A DNA stretch of 64,000 bases from Anthoceros angustus. Lineage: Eukaryota; Streptophyta; Anthocerotopsida; Anthocerotales; Anthocerotaceae. Made by a program: the position numbers and the translations under genes. The notes beneath the pieces are model-generated. The model did no database searches. It worked only from the letters and a program-made list of their open reading frames with translations, and was not told where the DNA came from. Positions within the stretch are counted from its first letter, which is position 1. Each line of letters opens with the position of its first letter. The DNA lies in NCBI GenBank assembly GCA_010909165.1, contig VJWM01000173.1, positions 1 to 64,000 on the forward strand. The letters run 5' to 3'. Positions 1-11,779 of this stretch are shown here, in pieces.

Positions 1-447
1 TATGAGCTCACGAGAAAGCGTATTAATGAGCTCAAGGCCAAGGGTGCATTAATGTAAGGAATGCACACAGAAGCGGTGAATAAGGTGAATTATCTCTACA
101 AGAATGGCGGCCCACCGAGAAGAATGCTAACCAGCGATTACCTGCAGTTGCGGGCATAGGCTCAGAGCGTTTTGCGCGCCAAAATGATGCAAACCAGATG
201 CTCACAATGGCTCGCGCGGATCACGAGTATGCTCATGTTCTAATATCAACCCCATTAGAAGCTACCTTCATTACCAAGAAAAGGAAGCCTTGGGCCTCGA
301 GCATCATGATGAACTTCATAATGACATATATTTATGTGGACCCCTCAATCTTTGCCTCACTACTATGGATGGCACCAGGGAGTATACTTCTACCGCTTTT
401 GCATCCTCGATCAGCTGATAAGCCTCATCAATGCCCTTCGGTCTTCC

Positions 448-905
448 AGATCCGAAGTTGCGGTTAAGCCGGATGGTGGATCGACCGGATGGGGGACCGA
501 CTTCCTTGATGAATTTGGAATATCATGTAGCTTTCACAATTACATGCGGAGGATGGATCAAGATTGGATGGGGGACCGACTTCCCTTGATGAATTTAAAG
601 TATCATGTAGCTTTCACACCCCATTACTTGGTTAAGCGGGAGGGTGGATCAGTACCCGGATGAGGGACCTACCTCCCTTGATGAATATAACATATCATGT
701 AGATTTCACACCCCATTACTTGCAGTTAAGTCGAGAGGGCGGATCAGTACCTGAATGGGGGACCGACTTCCCTCCATGAAATTAAAATATAATGTAGCTT
801 TCACACCCCATTACTTGCAGTTAAGCCGGGAGGGCGGATCAGTACCCGGATGGGGGACTGACTTCCATAGATGAATTTAAAACATCATGTAGCTTTCAAA
901 GTGCC
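448..905 (+). repeat. Tandem array of 94-95 bp units resembling the 3' half of 5S rRNA
   Basis: Five degenerate units lie head to tail, with GTTAAG cores at 463, 631, 725 and 820 and a decayed unit near 552. Each unit reads GTTAAGC, then GGGCGGATCAGTACC, then GGATGGGGGACC, followed by an AT-rich spacer ending in ATCATGTAGCTTTCACACC. The order and spacing of AGTTAAGC, GGGCG, AGTAC, GGATGGG and GACC match the internal promoter (box A, intermediate element, box C) of plant 5S rRNA. The first unit also keeps TCCGAAGTT just upstream, as 5S does. The 5' half of 5S is missing, so this is not a functional rRNA gene. It is either a 5S-derived satellite or SINE-like relics. Confidence 0.65.
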
Positions 906-949
906 TTGGTTGCTACTTTGGATGTTGTAAGTTGAGAGTATAGATGATT

Positions 950-3900
950 TATTGAGGTGAAAGAACGATGGAAAGAGACCATCTAGGAAGGGACAACAAA
1001 TGGGGACCCGGGGGTCGGAGTGAAGAGGAGCAACTGAGCTCCCTACCTAAAGTGACCAATCGCACCCACAATGTCATATGCGTAGAATAAACGGCCCGCA
1101 AACCATGAGGAAGAGGAAAGGCATCACCCACCGCCGCCGCCTTATGGAGAATCGCCGCTGAGAGCGCCGAAGAGCAATAGAAACCCACTGGCTATGGTAC
1201 GAGAGGACACGCACTATGCCTCACAAGATGGTAAGCTTTGGCACAAGACTTGATGAATTTGTCAAAGTCCTCCCATTGCCCCATACGCTTCTAGAGCAAG
1301 CGGATAAAGAGGTGGCCCGCTTGCATCCTCGCTATACTTATGGACCTTGAGAGCACGCAGCACCACCGGACTGGTGATGACTGAGCGAGGTGGCGCCACG
1401 CAAGAACTACTACATCCGCCACCACAACCGGTCGCCACGGACAAGGTATAAGTCCCCGATTGAACGACCAGTAAGAAGAGTATACTCCGCCTCCTCCAGT
1501 GCCATATAGCCACTTTCAGCAATGGCAAACATGACGCCACGGATGGCGCTGAGTGGCAATGCGATGACTCGTGGGACAACGAGCAAGGTGGACACCGAGA
1601 CGCTAAGAGCGAGCCGCACTCACAAGTGAGGAGCGAAGAAGCCACAGTGGAGTAGGCCGAGACGGAATCGCATCGCAGAGTGAAGGTGGTTGGTGCGGCG
1701 TGAAATCCCGTATGCATGGGCGGGCCAAGAGCTGCACACCGCCTCCCTTCCTGAACAAGAGCAAGCCGCGCCTAGTGGACTGGAGATGGAGGGGTCCCGG
1801 AGGATGACAAAAAGCTCGGCCGAGCCGCTCGAGCAGAGATGCCTGCAATCCCCTAAAGCCATCAGTGATAAATGTAGAGAAAGGAGGGAAGTCCTTCCGA
1901 GCATCCGCGATAACATGTCTCGGCCCGCCTCAAGGACGATTGAGAGAGAAGGTTCCCTCCTCCACACTTGATACGAGATCCTCGAGAAAGGGCTTGTCAT
2001 GGAGGATGAAACGGAAGCCAAGGCAGAGGGCCCAACTCCCAAGAAAGCCGCCGGGAAGAGACCTCGATGAGAGCCCCCACGCTCCAAATTGCAGCAGTGG
2101 GATGCTTGCCGGCTGTCGCCTGTGGCACTCAAAAGCCCCGAGCCCAAGATGTCCCCAAGAGTATCCATAATCAGATCAAACCCCGAGCCGGACAAAAGGA
2201 CCGAGACTGAGGCAACAGAAATGAGGTACCTGCCTAGCAAAAAAGGAAAGGATTCCAAAGGCCACCGAGCATCCTCCAAAGAAAGGGAGGTCTTCAATAT
2301 GGGAGAGGTCCTCGCAAGGGCCTTGTCCAGAAGCTCCCAATGAAGTCTGGGAACCAAAGGGGACCCCAAGAACTGCATCAAGAGCCGAGCAATCTCCCAG
2401 AAAACCGCAGAGTAGGCAGGATCCCCGACGGAGACCAAACGCGGCACTTGGACATCTTGACCTTCAAGCCCACCAACGAAAGCTCGGAAGAGAATATCTC
2501 AAAGGCCTCCTTGACTTTGTCCCCAGGCCCGAGGATGTGAGAATCGTCTGCCAACGAAGGGAAGACACACACATGGGAGAGGGCGGCCCAGACAGGCCCT
2601 ATAGTGAGCAATAGCGAAGAGAGCACCGCCTAGCGGTCGCCTTGCTCGTACTGCGGGCCGATTCCAAGACGAGACGGCGAAACTCAAGAGACGTTTCGCC
2701 GGGTAGTAGAGGTTGGAGGACCTCAGAAGCACCGGACAAAGGGTATAAGACTCTAGACGCCAAAGATCCCTAAGCTCCTCAAAGATGACGCCCGGAAATG
2801 GTATTGAAGGCGTTCTCGACATCCACTGTAAGACTACCCAATCCGGGTGGGTATCAAGGCAAGCTTTCACCCCTAGCACTGCACACAGCCGAGTGGCAAT
2901 GCCAAATTGAAGGGGTTGAAGTGCCTGGAGAAGGGAGCGACGGGCGAGGCGAGTAGCCGCATGAAGGCCTCCCCAACCGCGAGTGGGCGACGCCAGGGCA
3001 GCTTGTCCATAGCGACAAGCCTACTAGCCGCAACAACAAATCCGGTGAGGCATCTCTCCACGAGCCACCGCAGCAGGAGAAAAGAGCTGAAAGCCGCTAG
3101 ATGGATCTTGGGAGAAAGAGGTCCCTAAGGTGTTCGAACACCATTCCCGACAAACCGCATGAAAGACGAGGGGTTGTGGAGAGAGCCAGAGCAAAAGCCG
3201 CCCGGTCCAGGGAGAAGGGATCCTCTGGGACATAGTCGGATATGTCCGGGGAATGGCATCCTTAGGTGGCGGATGGAGGGCACGGAGGGCAGCAATTGTC
3301 TCTTCTGAAGCGGAGGCCAAAGGGACGGGTCGAAGAGCCCTAGCAGCGCGGGCATATTCACCCGCCTGGCCAAGCAACTTGCAGCGGCGTAGGTTTGTTG
3401 CATTACCCCACTGCTCCAACTGGCCGAGTGATTCCGCCGGACTTGGCAAAGACGCACGCCTCCTCAAGAGCCGCCTACCGCCACCAAAACGCAAGACGGC
3501 AACTTCACTGGGAAGCTCCCCTAGTGCAATGAAGACACCATCGGGGGAGAAGAAGGAGGAGACACCAAGCTAACTCATCCCGGGGATCGAGTGCAAGGCG
3601 ATCTAGGGGAAGACGAAATGCCAGACGGGCATCATCGTGAAGGTGCCGAGGAAGCCTGCGGAAGATGCGCGGACATGGAAAGCGGGTTTCGAACATCCCA
3701 AGGATGTGATCCAGCTGACTCCGCAACCATTCCCAGGAAGAAAGAGGCACCACAAGGAGAAAGCTACTGTGCGCCAAAGCCGGGGCAGCGGACGTGGAGG
3801 AGGTCGCAGCGTGCACTTGGGCAGCCCAGGTAGTCTGGTCGAAATCTTTATGCATGTGCCCGAGGTGAGTTTTCACCCCTTGACGCAGAGAGTTGAGCAT

Positions 3901-4262
3901 GATCGACAAGGAGTGTCCTCGACCACGGAGGTGTGGATCCCCATTGGATGGGGGACGAAAAGGGCCCGCAAGCGCTTGAAGGGCAGGTCAAGAGGTACCG
4001 GGACCGAGGGCAAATGACCCCTGACCGGACGGACATGTGAGTTTGAGTCGTATGGCGAACCCCAAAAGGCCGCCAAAGGGCCCCACCAAGAGGGGTGCAA
4101 CCCAGTGACCACCAACCACCAAACTAACGCCCACACTGAACTCAAGACTAAAAGCCGGGCGAGATCCTCAGATAAAGAAGCCCAACCGAAAAGCGATAAG
4201 CAAAGAATCAGAGATGAAAATGGACTCACGAACATGTAATAGAGCTCACAACAATCACACAA
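950..4262 (-). pseudogene. Decayed non-LTR retrotransposon (LINE) with reverse transcriptase remnants
   Basis: Minus-strand translation gives reverse-transcriptase pieces in the correct N-to-C order, in shifting frames. Around 3060-2960 a segment containing PLAVGEAFMRLLAS matches the RT core after the fingers. Around 2600-2440 the catalytic-loop equivalent LADDSHILGP is followed by LSLVGLKVKMSKCRVWSP, a thumb-side motif typical of this LINE class. A 275-codon open stretch (2447-1620) continues downstream with no domain I can name. Frameshifts and stops throughout show it is dead. The outer limits are approximate; the best supported part is 1620-3500. No poly(A) tail or target-site duplication was identified. 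Confidence 0.7.
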
Positions 4263-4269
4263 TCAACCG

Positions 4270-4525
4270 AACCATCAATCAATCGCAAACATCTAGGGCC
4301 TAGCCGCAACACCTAGGGCATAGCACTTCGCAACATCTAGGGCCTAGCATTCACCGCAACACCTAGGGCATAACACTCAACCGCAACATCTAGGGCATAA
4401 CATCAACCGCAACATCTAGGGCCCAAGACGCCCGCAACACCTAGGGCATAACACTCACCAACATCTAGGGCCTAGCATTCAACACACCGCATAACACTCA
4501 ACATCTAGGGCCTAGCCTCCAAGTA
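4270..4525. repeat. Minisatellite, about 30 bp unit
   Basis: About nine imperfect copies of CGCAACATCTAGGGCCTAGC or its variant CGCAACACCTAGGGCATAAC, each followed by a short ACTCAACC-like spacer. The two variants roughly alternate. No coding potential is visible. Confidence 0.85.
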
Positions 4526-5036
4526 GCCAATATATAAAGATTAACTCGACATGTAATGTAGCACGCACTCAAAGCGCCAATATAATGAGCTTGTAATTGG
4601 ATAACATCCCTTATCTTCACCTCGATTCGAATGTGAAAATATCTTCCCAACCATTGGCTCATTCCATATAGCTTAAGAACCGCATGTCACCCAAGATGTA
4701 CCATGCCTTGTCAATCTTCACTTTATCCTCAAAAGGTTCTATGCCTTCGGATCTTCAATTTATCCGCCAACGACACATATTCCACCGAGGGTTTCAACCC
4801 CTCAACACAAAGATCCTCGGCTCCTTTTAAATAATAAGTTCATATGCTCCCTTGATATATAAGGCTTAACATCTTGAGGATAAAGGAGCCCTAGCCAAGA
4901 TCATTGCCCTCGATGACATAGCATAGAAGCTTTGTGATGGATATATGATATTTGAATATAGTGGAGCTCACATACATCAAGATTGAATATATAGATACGA
5001 GCGAAGAGAGCACCACAAAACCACTCCCAAGATAGG
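4526..5036. other. Spacer without recognised gene
   Basis: AT-richer sequence between two minisatellites. I see no open frame, RNA motif or transposon end in it. Confidence 0.5.
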
Positions 5037-5312
5037 TACTACACAGGAAGGAACACAACTCTCCACGGAAGGAGCACCACCACTCCACGAAGGAACACCA
5101 CCACTCTCATCAGGTGAAGGAGCACCACCACTCTCCACAGAAGGAGCACCACCACTCCCAGGGAAGGAGCACCACCACGGAAGGAGCACCACCACTCTCC
5201 ACTGTGAAGGAGCACCACCACTCCACAGAAGGATCACCACCACTCATGTGAAGGATCACCACCACTCTCCACAGGAAGGATCACCACCACTCTCCCTAGG
5301 AAGGAGCATTCA
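5037..5312. repeat. Minisatellite of AAGGAGCACCACCACTC units
   Basis: Roughly ten tandem copies of GAAGGAGCACCACCACTCTC with variable short ends, period about 20-30 bp. Some copies carry AAGGATCACCACCACTC instead. On the minus strand it yields Ser/Gly-rich open frames that are only the repeat read through. Confidence 0.85.
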
Positions 5313-8300
5313 TTCTTTCTGAAGTCAATTGGCACCAATTCAGAGAGTAAGTGAAGTTACAACATAGTGTGTTGTGAAGCTCATCGCAAGTCCAAATGTA
5401 CATCATGCCTGACACAAGGCTACACCAAGTTGGTGATCCGGTCTTGCCAACATGCCTGGTTTCCGGCTTGTAGGCGCCTATATGCCAATATTTTATTGTT
5501 CGCGGCCTTGGCTACCATATAGATTCGAACTGGTCCAGACTTAGCTTGGCACATGGGCTTAATGACGCCGCCTTTGTTATCATTATAACAAAATTGAGCG
5601 GAACGCGGGCTTCATTATGGATTCACGATCCCATCCTCACACCCATCCCATCATCTCATCGCTCGGCCATGGGCATTCTTTCGCCATTTTAAAGTTTGGG
5701 GGAAAGCACAACCTCTCAATTCTCACGAGTGGTCGAGTTAACCACCCAGCTTGGCCACGACATGTGCTATCGACTTGCACCAACTTGTGCACTGCTTTGC
5801 CGATTCTTGTTCCTAAGGCGATTGACACACGGGCCGCCAATCACTTGCACTATTTCGGTTGTTGTGGCGACTTGCACCGAGCATGGCGAGTGCCGCGATT
5901 CCGTCTCACGAGGACACGAGTGAGCACTTTGCGGCACCCAAATGCCGGAGGAGAATTTCAAGAGCCCCATGTCCTCTTGAACGAGCAACTCTCACAATGG
6001 GCGAGAGAGTATGGAGAATAAGCACATGCGGAGATGGGCTTTGGTGGCGAAATGCCCAATGCACACCTAAAATGCATGTACTTGGTGCAGAGCATCGGAG
6101 GAAAAAGAAGCACCGGAGGAACAAGGAAAACATTTCACCGAGGCTCAAGCTAAGTGGTGCAAGGACTTGAGGGCCGGTTTATGAGTCCAGTGAATTGTTG
6201 TGCCTTTGAGAGCTGTAATAAGGACTATGCGTCCTTTGCTGGCTCGAAAGGAGGAGAGACATCCCTCCACCGCAAGATGGAAGTAATCCTTGCCTCTTTG
6301 GCCATTTTGCCCAAGGGATCTCCAACCGACAGGCTATAATCACCATCGGAGCCTTGAGGACCCGGATCTCCAAGCTTACTGTGAAGAAACCGATCTCGGA
6401 TGAATCGAATGGATTGGGAGACCTACCGCGGGTGTGATCATCTCTTTCTATCGTAAGTGGTGTATCTTATTTACTTTGACTCCTTTTAGGAAGATCTCAC
6501 TTTTCGATCTATGTGTTTCCTTAGGTGCCATGGAGCTTTACAATCGACACAAACAAAGGCCGAGATTGAGAAACACCGCGTTCCCATTTTGTAACAATGT
6601 GGAGTATGTTTCGAACAGATATGGACATGATGACGTGGACCTCACATGTGTTACCCACCCAAGTAGGGAGAGGGGAGAGACAGATTGACTGGATCCGTTG
6701 AGTCCCGACTAATGCGTGTCCTCATGTTGTCACGAGACTTGGGTTATCATGCCCTCATTTTGGTTTATCGAAATGCACCATTTTGTAGGTTCATAATCCA
6801 CCTCAAAGCATGTGTTTGTTTGACCATCAAGACATGTGAATTGAGGCAAACTGATTTGAAACGCAAACTACAAATGTAGCGCCATTTGTGTGCCTGCCCA
6901 TACAGCCCTGACCTAGCCCTGTCCAAAGATTTTGTTTCTGGATGGATTCGTCGGTATTTGTCCAGCCAATCAAACACTTTTCTAGATGTTTCATGTCTGC
7001 CTTCGGCCCAATCCTCGCATAACAAGAGCATGTGGCAGCTCGTATCAAGTCTTGAACATAATGGGTAAGGTTTTGTTATTGAGGTTTATAACATAAGTTT
7101 ACAGCGTAATATGTTGTAAAGCACATTTTTTTGCATTGTAAAGCACATGTCTTGAGACGTCCGTCACCTTGGGAAGCACGACGGCAAGGCAAACATTTTG
7201 AAACTACGGCTATTGTGGGAGGCACACGTGGGCACACTATGCGTGTTGGAGAGCGCCCTCGAGGTTAAGTGTGATGAGATGAGCCGCGTCTCGAGACGCG
7301 CGTGATGAGACAAGCCCGCTCCAACTCGCCCTGGGGTTGTTAGCGAGGCCATCCCCGAGCCTGCTCGCAATCTCTCCGCCGATCAAGTGGACGATGAAGA
7401 TGAGCACAAGATGTCCATGACTTCTTTGCACCTGGTTTGCAGAAGGACCTAGCGATGGAGGTTGCCGATCAAGTGGATGGCGAAGATGAGCATGAGACGT
7501 CCGTGACTTCTTCTGCAGAGGGTGGTTTGCATCATTAGAGGACTGGCGATGGAGGTTACTAGGAGGACTTGCGCAAGAGGTCGCCTACGAAGTTCCAACC
7601 ATGAGAGTCATAGTGTGCTTGCCCGGATTACTCGCATCGAAGGCGCTTTGAGACCGAGATACGGACTTTAGTGCAGCTTCTCCACCTTCCTTGCCTCATA
7701 CTGACCGAGGTGGACATTGATGAATTTGTCAATCTCCTCGTCGAGGAGGATGTCCTACGAGTCATTTCGCGAGGCCACCGCCATGAATATATTTGAGGTT
7801 TTGGATGGAGTTTGGCTGGAGGAACGTGAACATTTTAGGGAGCTCAAGGAAGCATTGGAGAGGGAAGCAAAGGAGAGGGAAGTCTCAAGAATCCTTGGAG
7901 TCTCGGCACTGGCATGGCAAAAGCTTGGAGATGTTGTGAAGGAATTGTGTGTAGCGTGGGACCGTCATGGGCAGTCCGTGGCAAGGAGCCTTTGGGATAT
8001 GGGTGTCGCTTATTGTTGCATTGTGTAATAAGCGTGTTCCTAATCCACGAGATGATTCACGACACGGTTCATGGGTTTTCGATTTCAAAGTGTCACGTTA
8101 TGTTGAATGAGATAATCAACTGGCATCACATGTGTGTCGCCATTTCTTCTACTCGATCGCAAAACAAGCATCACAATAACCTAATGGCTAACAGGACATT
8201 GTTATGAATCTTCCTTCCCGCCTTCACCCTTTGAAGTAGTCTCGGTGCCTCCTTGAGTGGACCCAAGAGACGCGCTTCATCTCCGACGTCCGCAGCATTG

Positions 8301-8812
8301 CCGTTTCTCCTCTGCAGTGATCGGTGATGGCTTACCCGCTGAGGCTGACAGACGGACTCGATCCGCCAAGCATGCGTATGTCTGGTGGTGGCGCTCATCC
8401 CAACTTTCTCCTTCCTCCGCAGATGGCTTGGAGGCACGTTTGGTTTTCTGCTTTCCTTGCTTCGCTTGGTTCTCTTGGTGTGCTCGTGGCCATTGCACAA
8501 CCATACTTGCGCCCGCCTCTCTCATTACGAGGCGCTATCGGTTGGATGACGGTGAAGGCAGCAAGTTCAAGCTTGGCGAGAGGTAGCGATGGATTGCCAT
8601 CTTTGCTAGCTACGGGCCGCGTGTGAGTGCTCGTGGGTAGCCTAAATCCATATTAGAAAGTCCACATGTTGGATTCATACCATGCCACTTGACACGTGGA
8701 TGTAACCCGTCTATAAATGCAATTTACAATCCTGTATGCTTGCTTGTATACATGCTTGGATACGTATGCTTGAACACACACGCTTGAATACGCTATAGTG
8801 GCACACATGGCT
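5313..8812. other. Low-information spacer, probably decayed transposon sequence
   Basis: About 3.5 kb with only short, non-conserved open frames on both strands (longest about 134 codons at 5617-6021, unrecognised). It contains a two-copy duplication at 7379-7555 and orphan TTTACA/TTGTAAAGCAC motifs near 7098-7150. No host gene could be supported. Confidence 0.5.
7379..7555. repeat. Two-copy direct duplication, about 85 bp
   Basis: GATCAAGTGGACGATGAAGA (7381) recurs as GATCAAGTGGATGGCGAAGA (7467). Each is followed by GATGAGCA, GTCC, TGACTTCTT, GGTTTGCA and GCGATGGAGGTT. It reads like a duplicated piece of a former coding exon (DQVDDEDEH), but both copies are out of frame. Confidence 0.6.
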
Positions 8813-8880
8813 CACTAGTAGAATAAGTCATTTACAACGTCCATAACGCGTGCTTTACAACGCATGAGGTTGTAAAGCAC
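8813..8880 (+). repeat. Left terminal inverted repeat and subterminal motifs of the CACTA element
   Basis: CACTAGTAG begins at 8813. TTTACAACG follows at 8831 and 8854, and its complement GTTGTAAAG at 8869. In En/Spm elements such subterminal motifs bind the element's TnpA-like protein; that role is inferred here. Confidence 0.75.
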
Positions 8881-8984
8881 ATTTTGACGTAATATGTGCT
8901 CAAAATATACCGTATTGGTATACCGTATCCATATATGGTATACCATATCCATATGGTAATAGGCACATACATGCGACCGTGTGG

Positions 8985-9265
8985 CTCACCAAGCAAAGAA
9001 ATTGGTGGCTCGCCGCACTCGTGAGGCTCGCCAAAGAAATGGGCTCGCCGTGAGGCTCGCCAAGAAATTGGGCTCGTGAGGCTCGCCAAGAAAAATTGGG
9101 CTCACCGTGAGGCTCGCCAAGTGAATTGGGCTCACTGTGAGGCTCGTGTGGGGATCAAGCTGCCAGCTGGATTGGGCGGGCTGGCGGGGCTCACCATGGG
9201 GCTTGCCAGCGGGATCGCGTGTGGATTGGGCCGGATTTGGCGGGCTCGCCAAGCAAGGATCGGGC
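8985..9265. repeat. Minisatellite of GGCTCGCCAAG units
   Basis: About eight imperfect copies of GTGAGGCTCGCCAAGAAATT followed by GGGCTC, period 25-35 bp, drifting into GGCGGGCTGGCGGGGCTC near the right end. It lies just inside the left terminus of the CACTA element. Confidence 0.75.
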
Positions 9266-9384
9266 CTCGGATGCTCGGATTGCTAAGTAGGTGATCGGGA
9301 TTGCTATCGCCTCGAAATCAAGCACCATGAAGGAGAAAGGACTCGAATGAGTGAGTGGCCATTATCCTCTTAGGTCGACTGGTT

Positions 9385-9800
9385 GCCCAAGTCTTGATGG
9401 GAGTAGCAGCCCAATTCTTCCCAATTGCTATGTGCAACCAAGTCTCGATGGCAATAGCGACATAATCCTCCCCAATTCTTTGGAATTTGTGCTATGTGGA
9501 GCCAAGTCTCGATGGAAGTAGACTCAATTCTTCCCAATTCTTTCCGGAATTTGTGCTATGTGGAGTCAAGTCTCGATGGAAGTAGCTCAATTCTTCCCAA
9601 TTCTTCTCGGAATTTGTGCAACCAAGTCTCGATGATGTGCGACAATTCTCCCAATTCTTTCTAGAATTTGTGCTATGTGCAACCAAGTCTCGATAATAGC
9701 ATGACCTCCCAATTCTTCTCGAATTTGTGCTATGTGGAGTCAAGTCTCGATGGAAGTAGCACTCAACTCTTCCCAATTCTTTGGAATTTGTGCTATGTGT
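9385..9800. repeat. Tandem repeat, about 60 bp unit
   Basis: Six to seven copies of CCAAGTCTCGATGGAAGTAG, then CAATTCTTCCCAATTCTT, then GGAATTTGTGCTATGTG. Period is 55-65 bp with internal deletions. It is part of the left arm of the CACTA element. Confidence 0.85.
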
Positions 9801-11370
9801 GTGTCTGTGGATATAATTAGTCTAATATGTATGTGGTCGTGTGCTAGGTTTTCTAGTGTGGGCGGCAAGGATTACACAATCTGTTGGTCTCTTCGTTGTT
9901 TGCCACAAAATCCAGCATTGGAAGGACACACTCTTGTGACACTCATCATGCCGGAGGTGGCCGTAAGTGCTCGACCAATGGTTCGATGCTTTTGAGAAAT
10001 GTAATTGTGTAAAGGGGCAAAGGACTATGCGGGGAATCAAGTCCGTATTCATGAGCGAATATATCGAGGCGCGGAGGGAGGCGCAAGTTCGGAAGAAACC
10101 CCGTGAAGTGAAGACTCACCGACGGCAAGTATATGACGTGAGTTTCTAACCCCTTTGGTTAAGTATTTGAGATGTATATTGAGTTTCTAACCACTATTTC
10201 GTGATACATTCAAGGTATATCATATTTAATATTAATATATATATTTATATTTTATTTAGTATATGCATGTTCCTTTTAAATGTGCATGATGTGTCATTGA
10301 TGCATGATGGTTTCGTAAGTTAAACGGTATGGTATGTAGTTTGTACTTATGATGATTATTTTTGTATAGTTGGCGAACTTCCTATAGAGGACCATGTTAG
10401 CACTCTTGATCCCGATGATGCGATGATGAGCACTGTGGACACATGTCTCTGGTAGGAAAAATTTGGGTGGAAAGGAGAGTCACGTGGACCTTTCCTTGAA
10501 CACCCTTACCACACGAGAGGAGAGGATGCAAACTCTCATGATGCGTTGTGTTATACAAGCGTCTTCTCAAAGGTGTATATCCCAAGGAGTGGGGAATGTG
10601 GGAGGAGGGGCCATTCCTATTAACAAACCATTTCCATATTGGGGTCTGGTGGATAGTGAAGGAGGCAACAAATCCAATAATGGGGTTGGGTTTGTTTGCC
10701 TTGGAAAAATAAGTGTTAGTCGTAGCCAAAAGAAAGGCGTTCCATTATTTGTGTTTGGTGGTCCCATGTATACACAGCAGTAGTTTAACAAGATTGCGAG
10801 TGGTGAGATTGCGAGTTTCAAAATATGCCTTAACTTTCAGATGTAGGCGTAAGAAGCTTACGTCACCTATAGTGTACTTGGATGGGCATGTGGCATATGG
10901 GAATGTGGCAGTTACATTAATAGCGTAAACAAGGTAAGCTCTATGGGAGGAAAGAGATGGGCATGAGCTATTGCATCATAGCCACATGATGTGGGTGTGC
11001 ACTTGGCGGCGGACCATTGAAGCGGTGAGGAGTTGTTTGTTGAGTACAATTGGTTTGACCCAAATTATGCGATAGCAAGAATAAAGGCTAGAAGTGAGTA
11101 TGCACATACTAAAGAGTATGTGCAAAGAGAGTGGAAGAAGATGAAGGCAAAGTTAATGCATGAAGACAGTGCGGATGCGGAGGAGTATGTAGATGCAGAA
11201 TATGCAAAAGGGAATGGGAAAAGATGAAGGCAAAGTTGATGAAAGAGGATGTAGATTTAGAGTAGTATTTGCATGACATGAATGATGTGAATATTAGTTT
11301 TTCCTTCCGTGTTTGAAGTTTGAACATAGTTTATCTCATGGTGATTGATATCCTATAATAAAGTATTATA

Positions 11371-11406
11371 TATTTTATTTTATTTTATTTTATTTTATTT
11401 TATTTT
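11371..11406. repeat. (TTTTA)n microsatellite
   Basis: About seven uninterrupted pentanucleotide copies lie upstream of the CACTA transposase remnant. Confidence 0.95.
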
Positions 11407-11779
11407 CATAACATGTTATGTATGTTTGCTCAAAAATTCTAGGTTGAAGGGGAAAAATTCATGGTGAATCCATGCATGAGGAAGAAAACGAATACATTCA
11501 CCCTCATGAACAAGTGGCTATAGAGATGGTGGAGGCACTTGGTGGAGTAGCCGTATTGCCGACTTGATGAGGAAGAGGTAAATTCTTTGCCTAAGGAATT
11601 GAAGAGAATGCATACTGCAACCACATCTTTATGGACCGGAGCCAAAACAAATTTGCTGTCATTTACCTTATTATTGCTTAACGTCGGAGGAGGCATTGTT
11701 GGTCGGATGCATCCGTGAATACTATGTTGGAATTAATAGGAGCTTAGGACTCGACAACAAGTTGCCCAAGAATAGAGTG

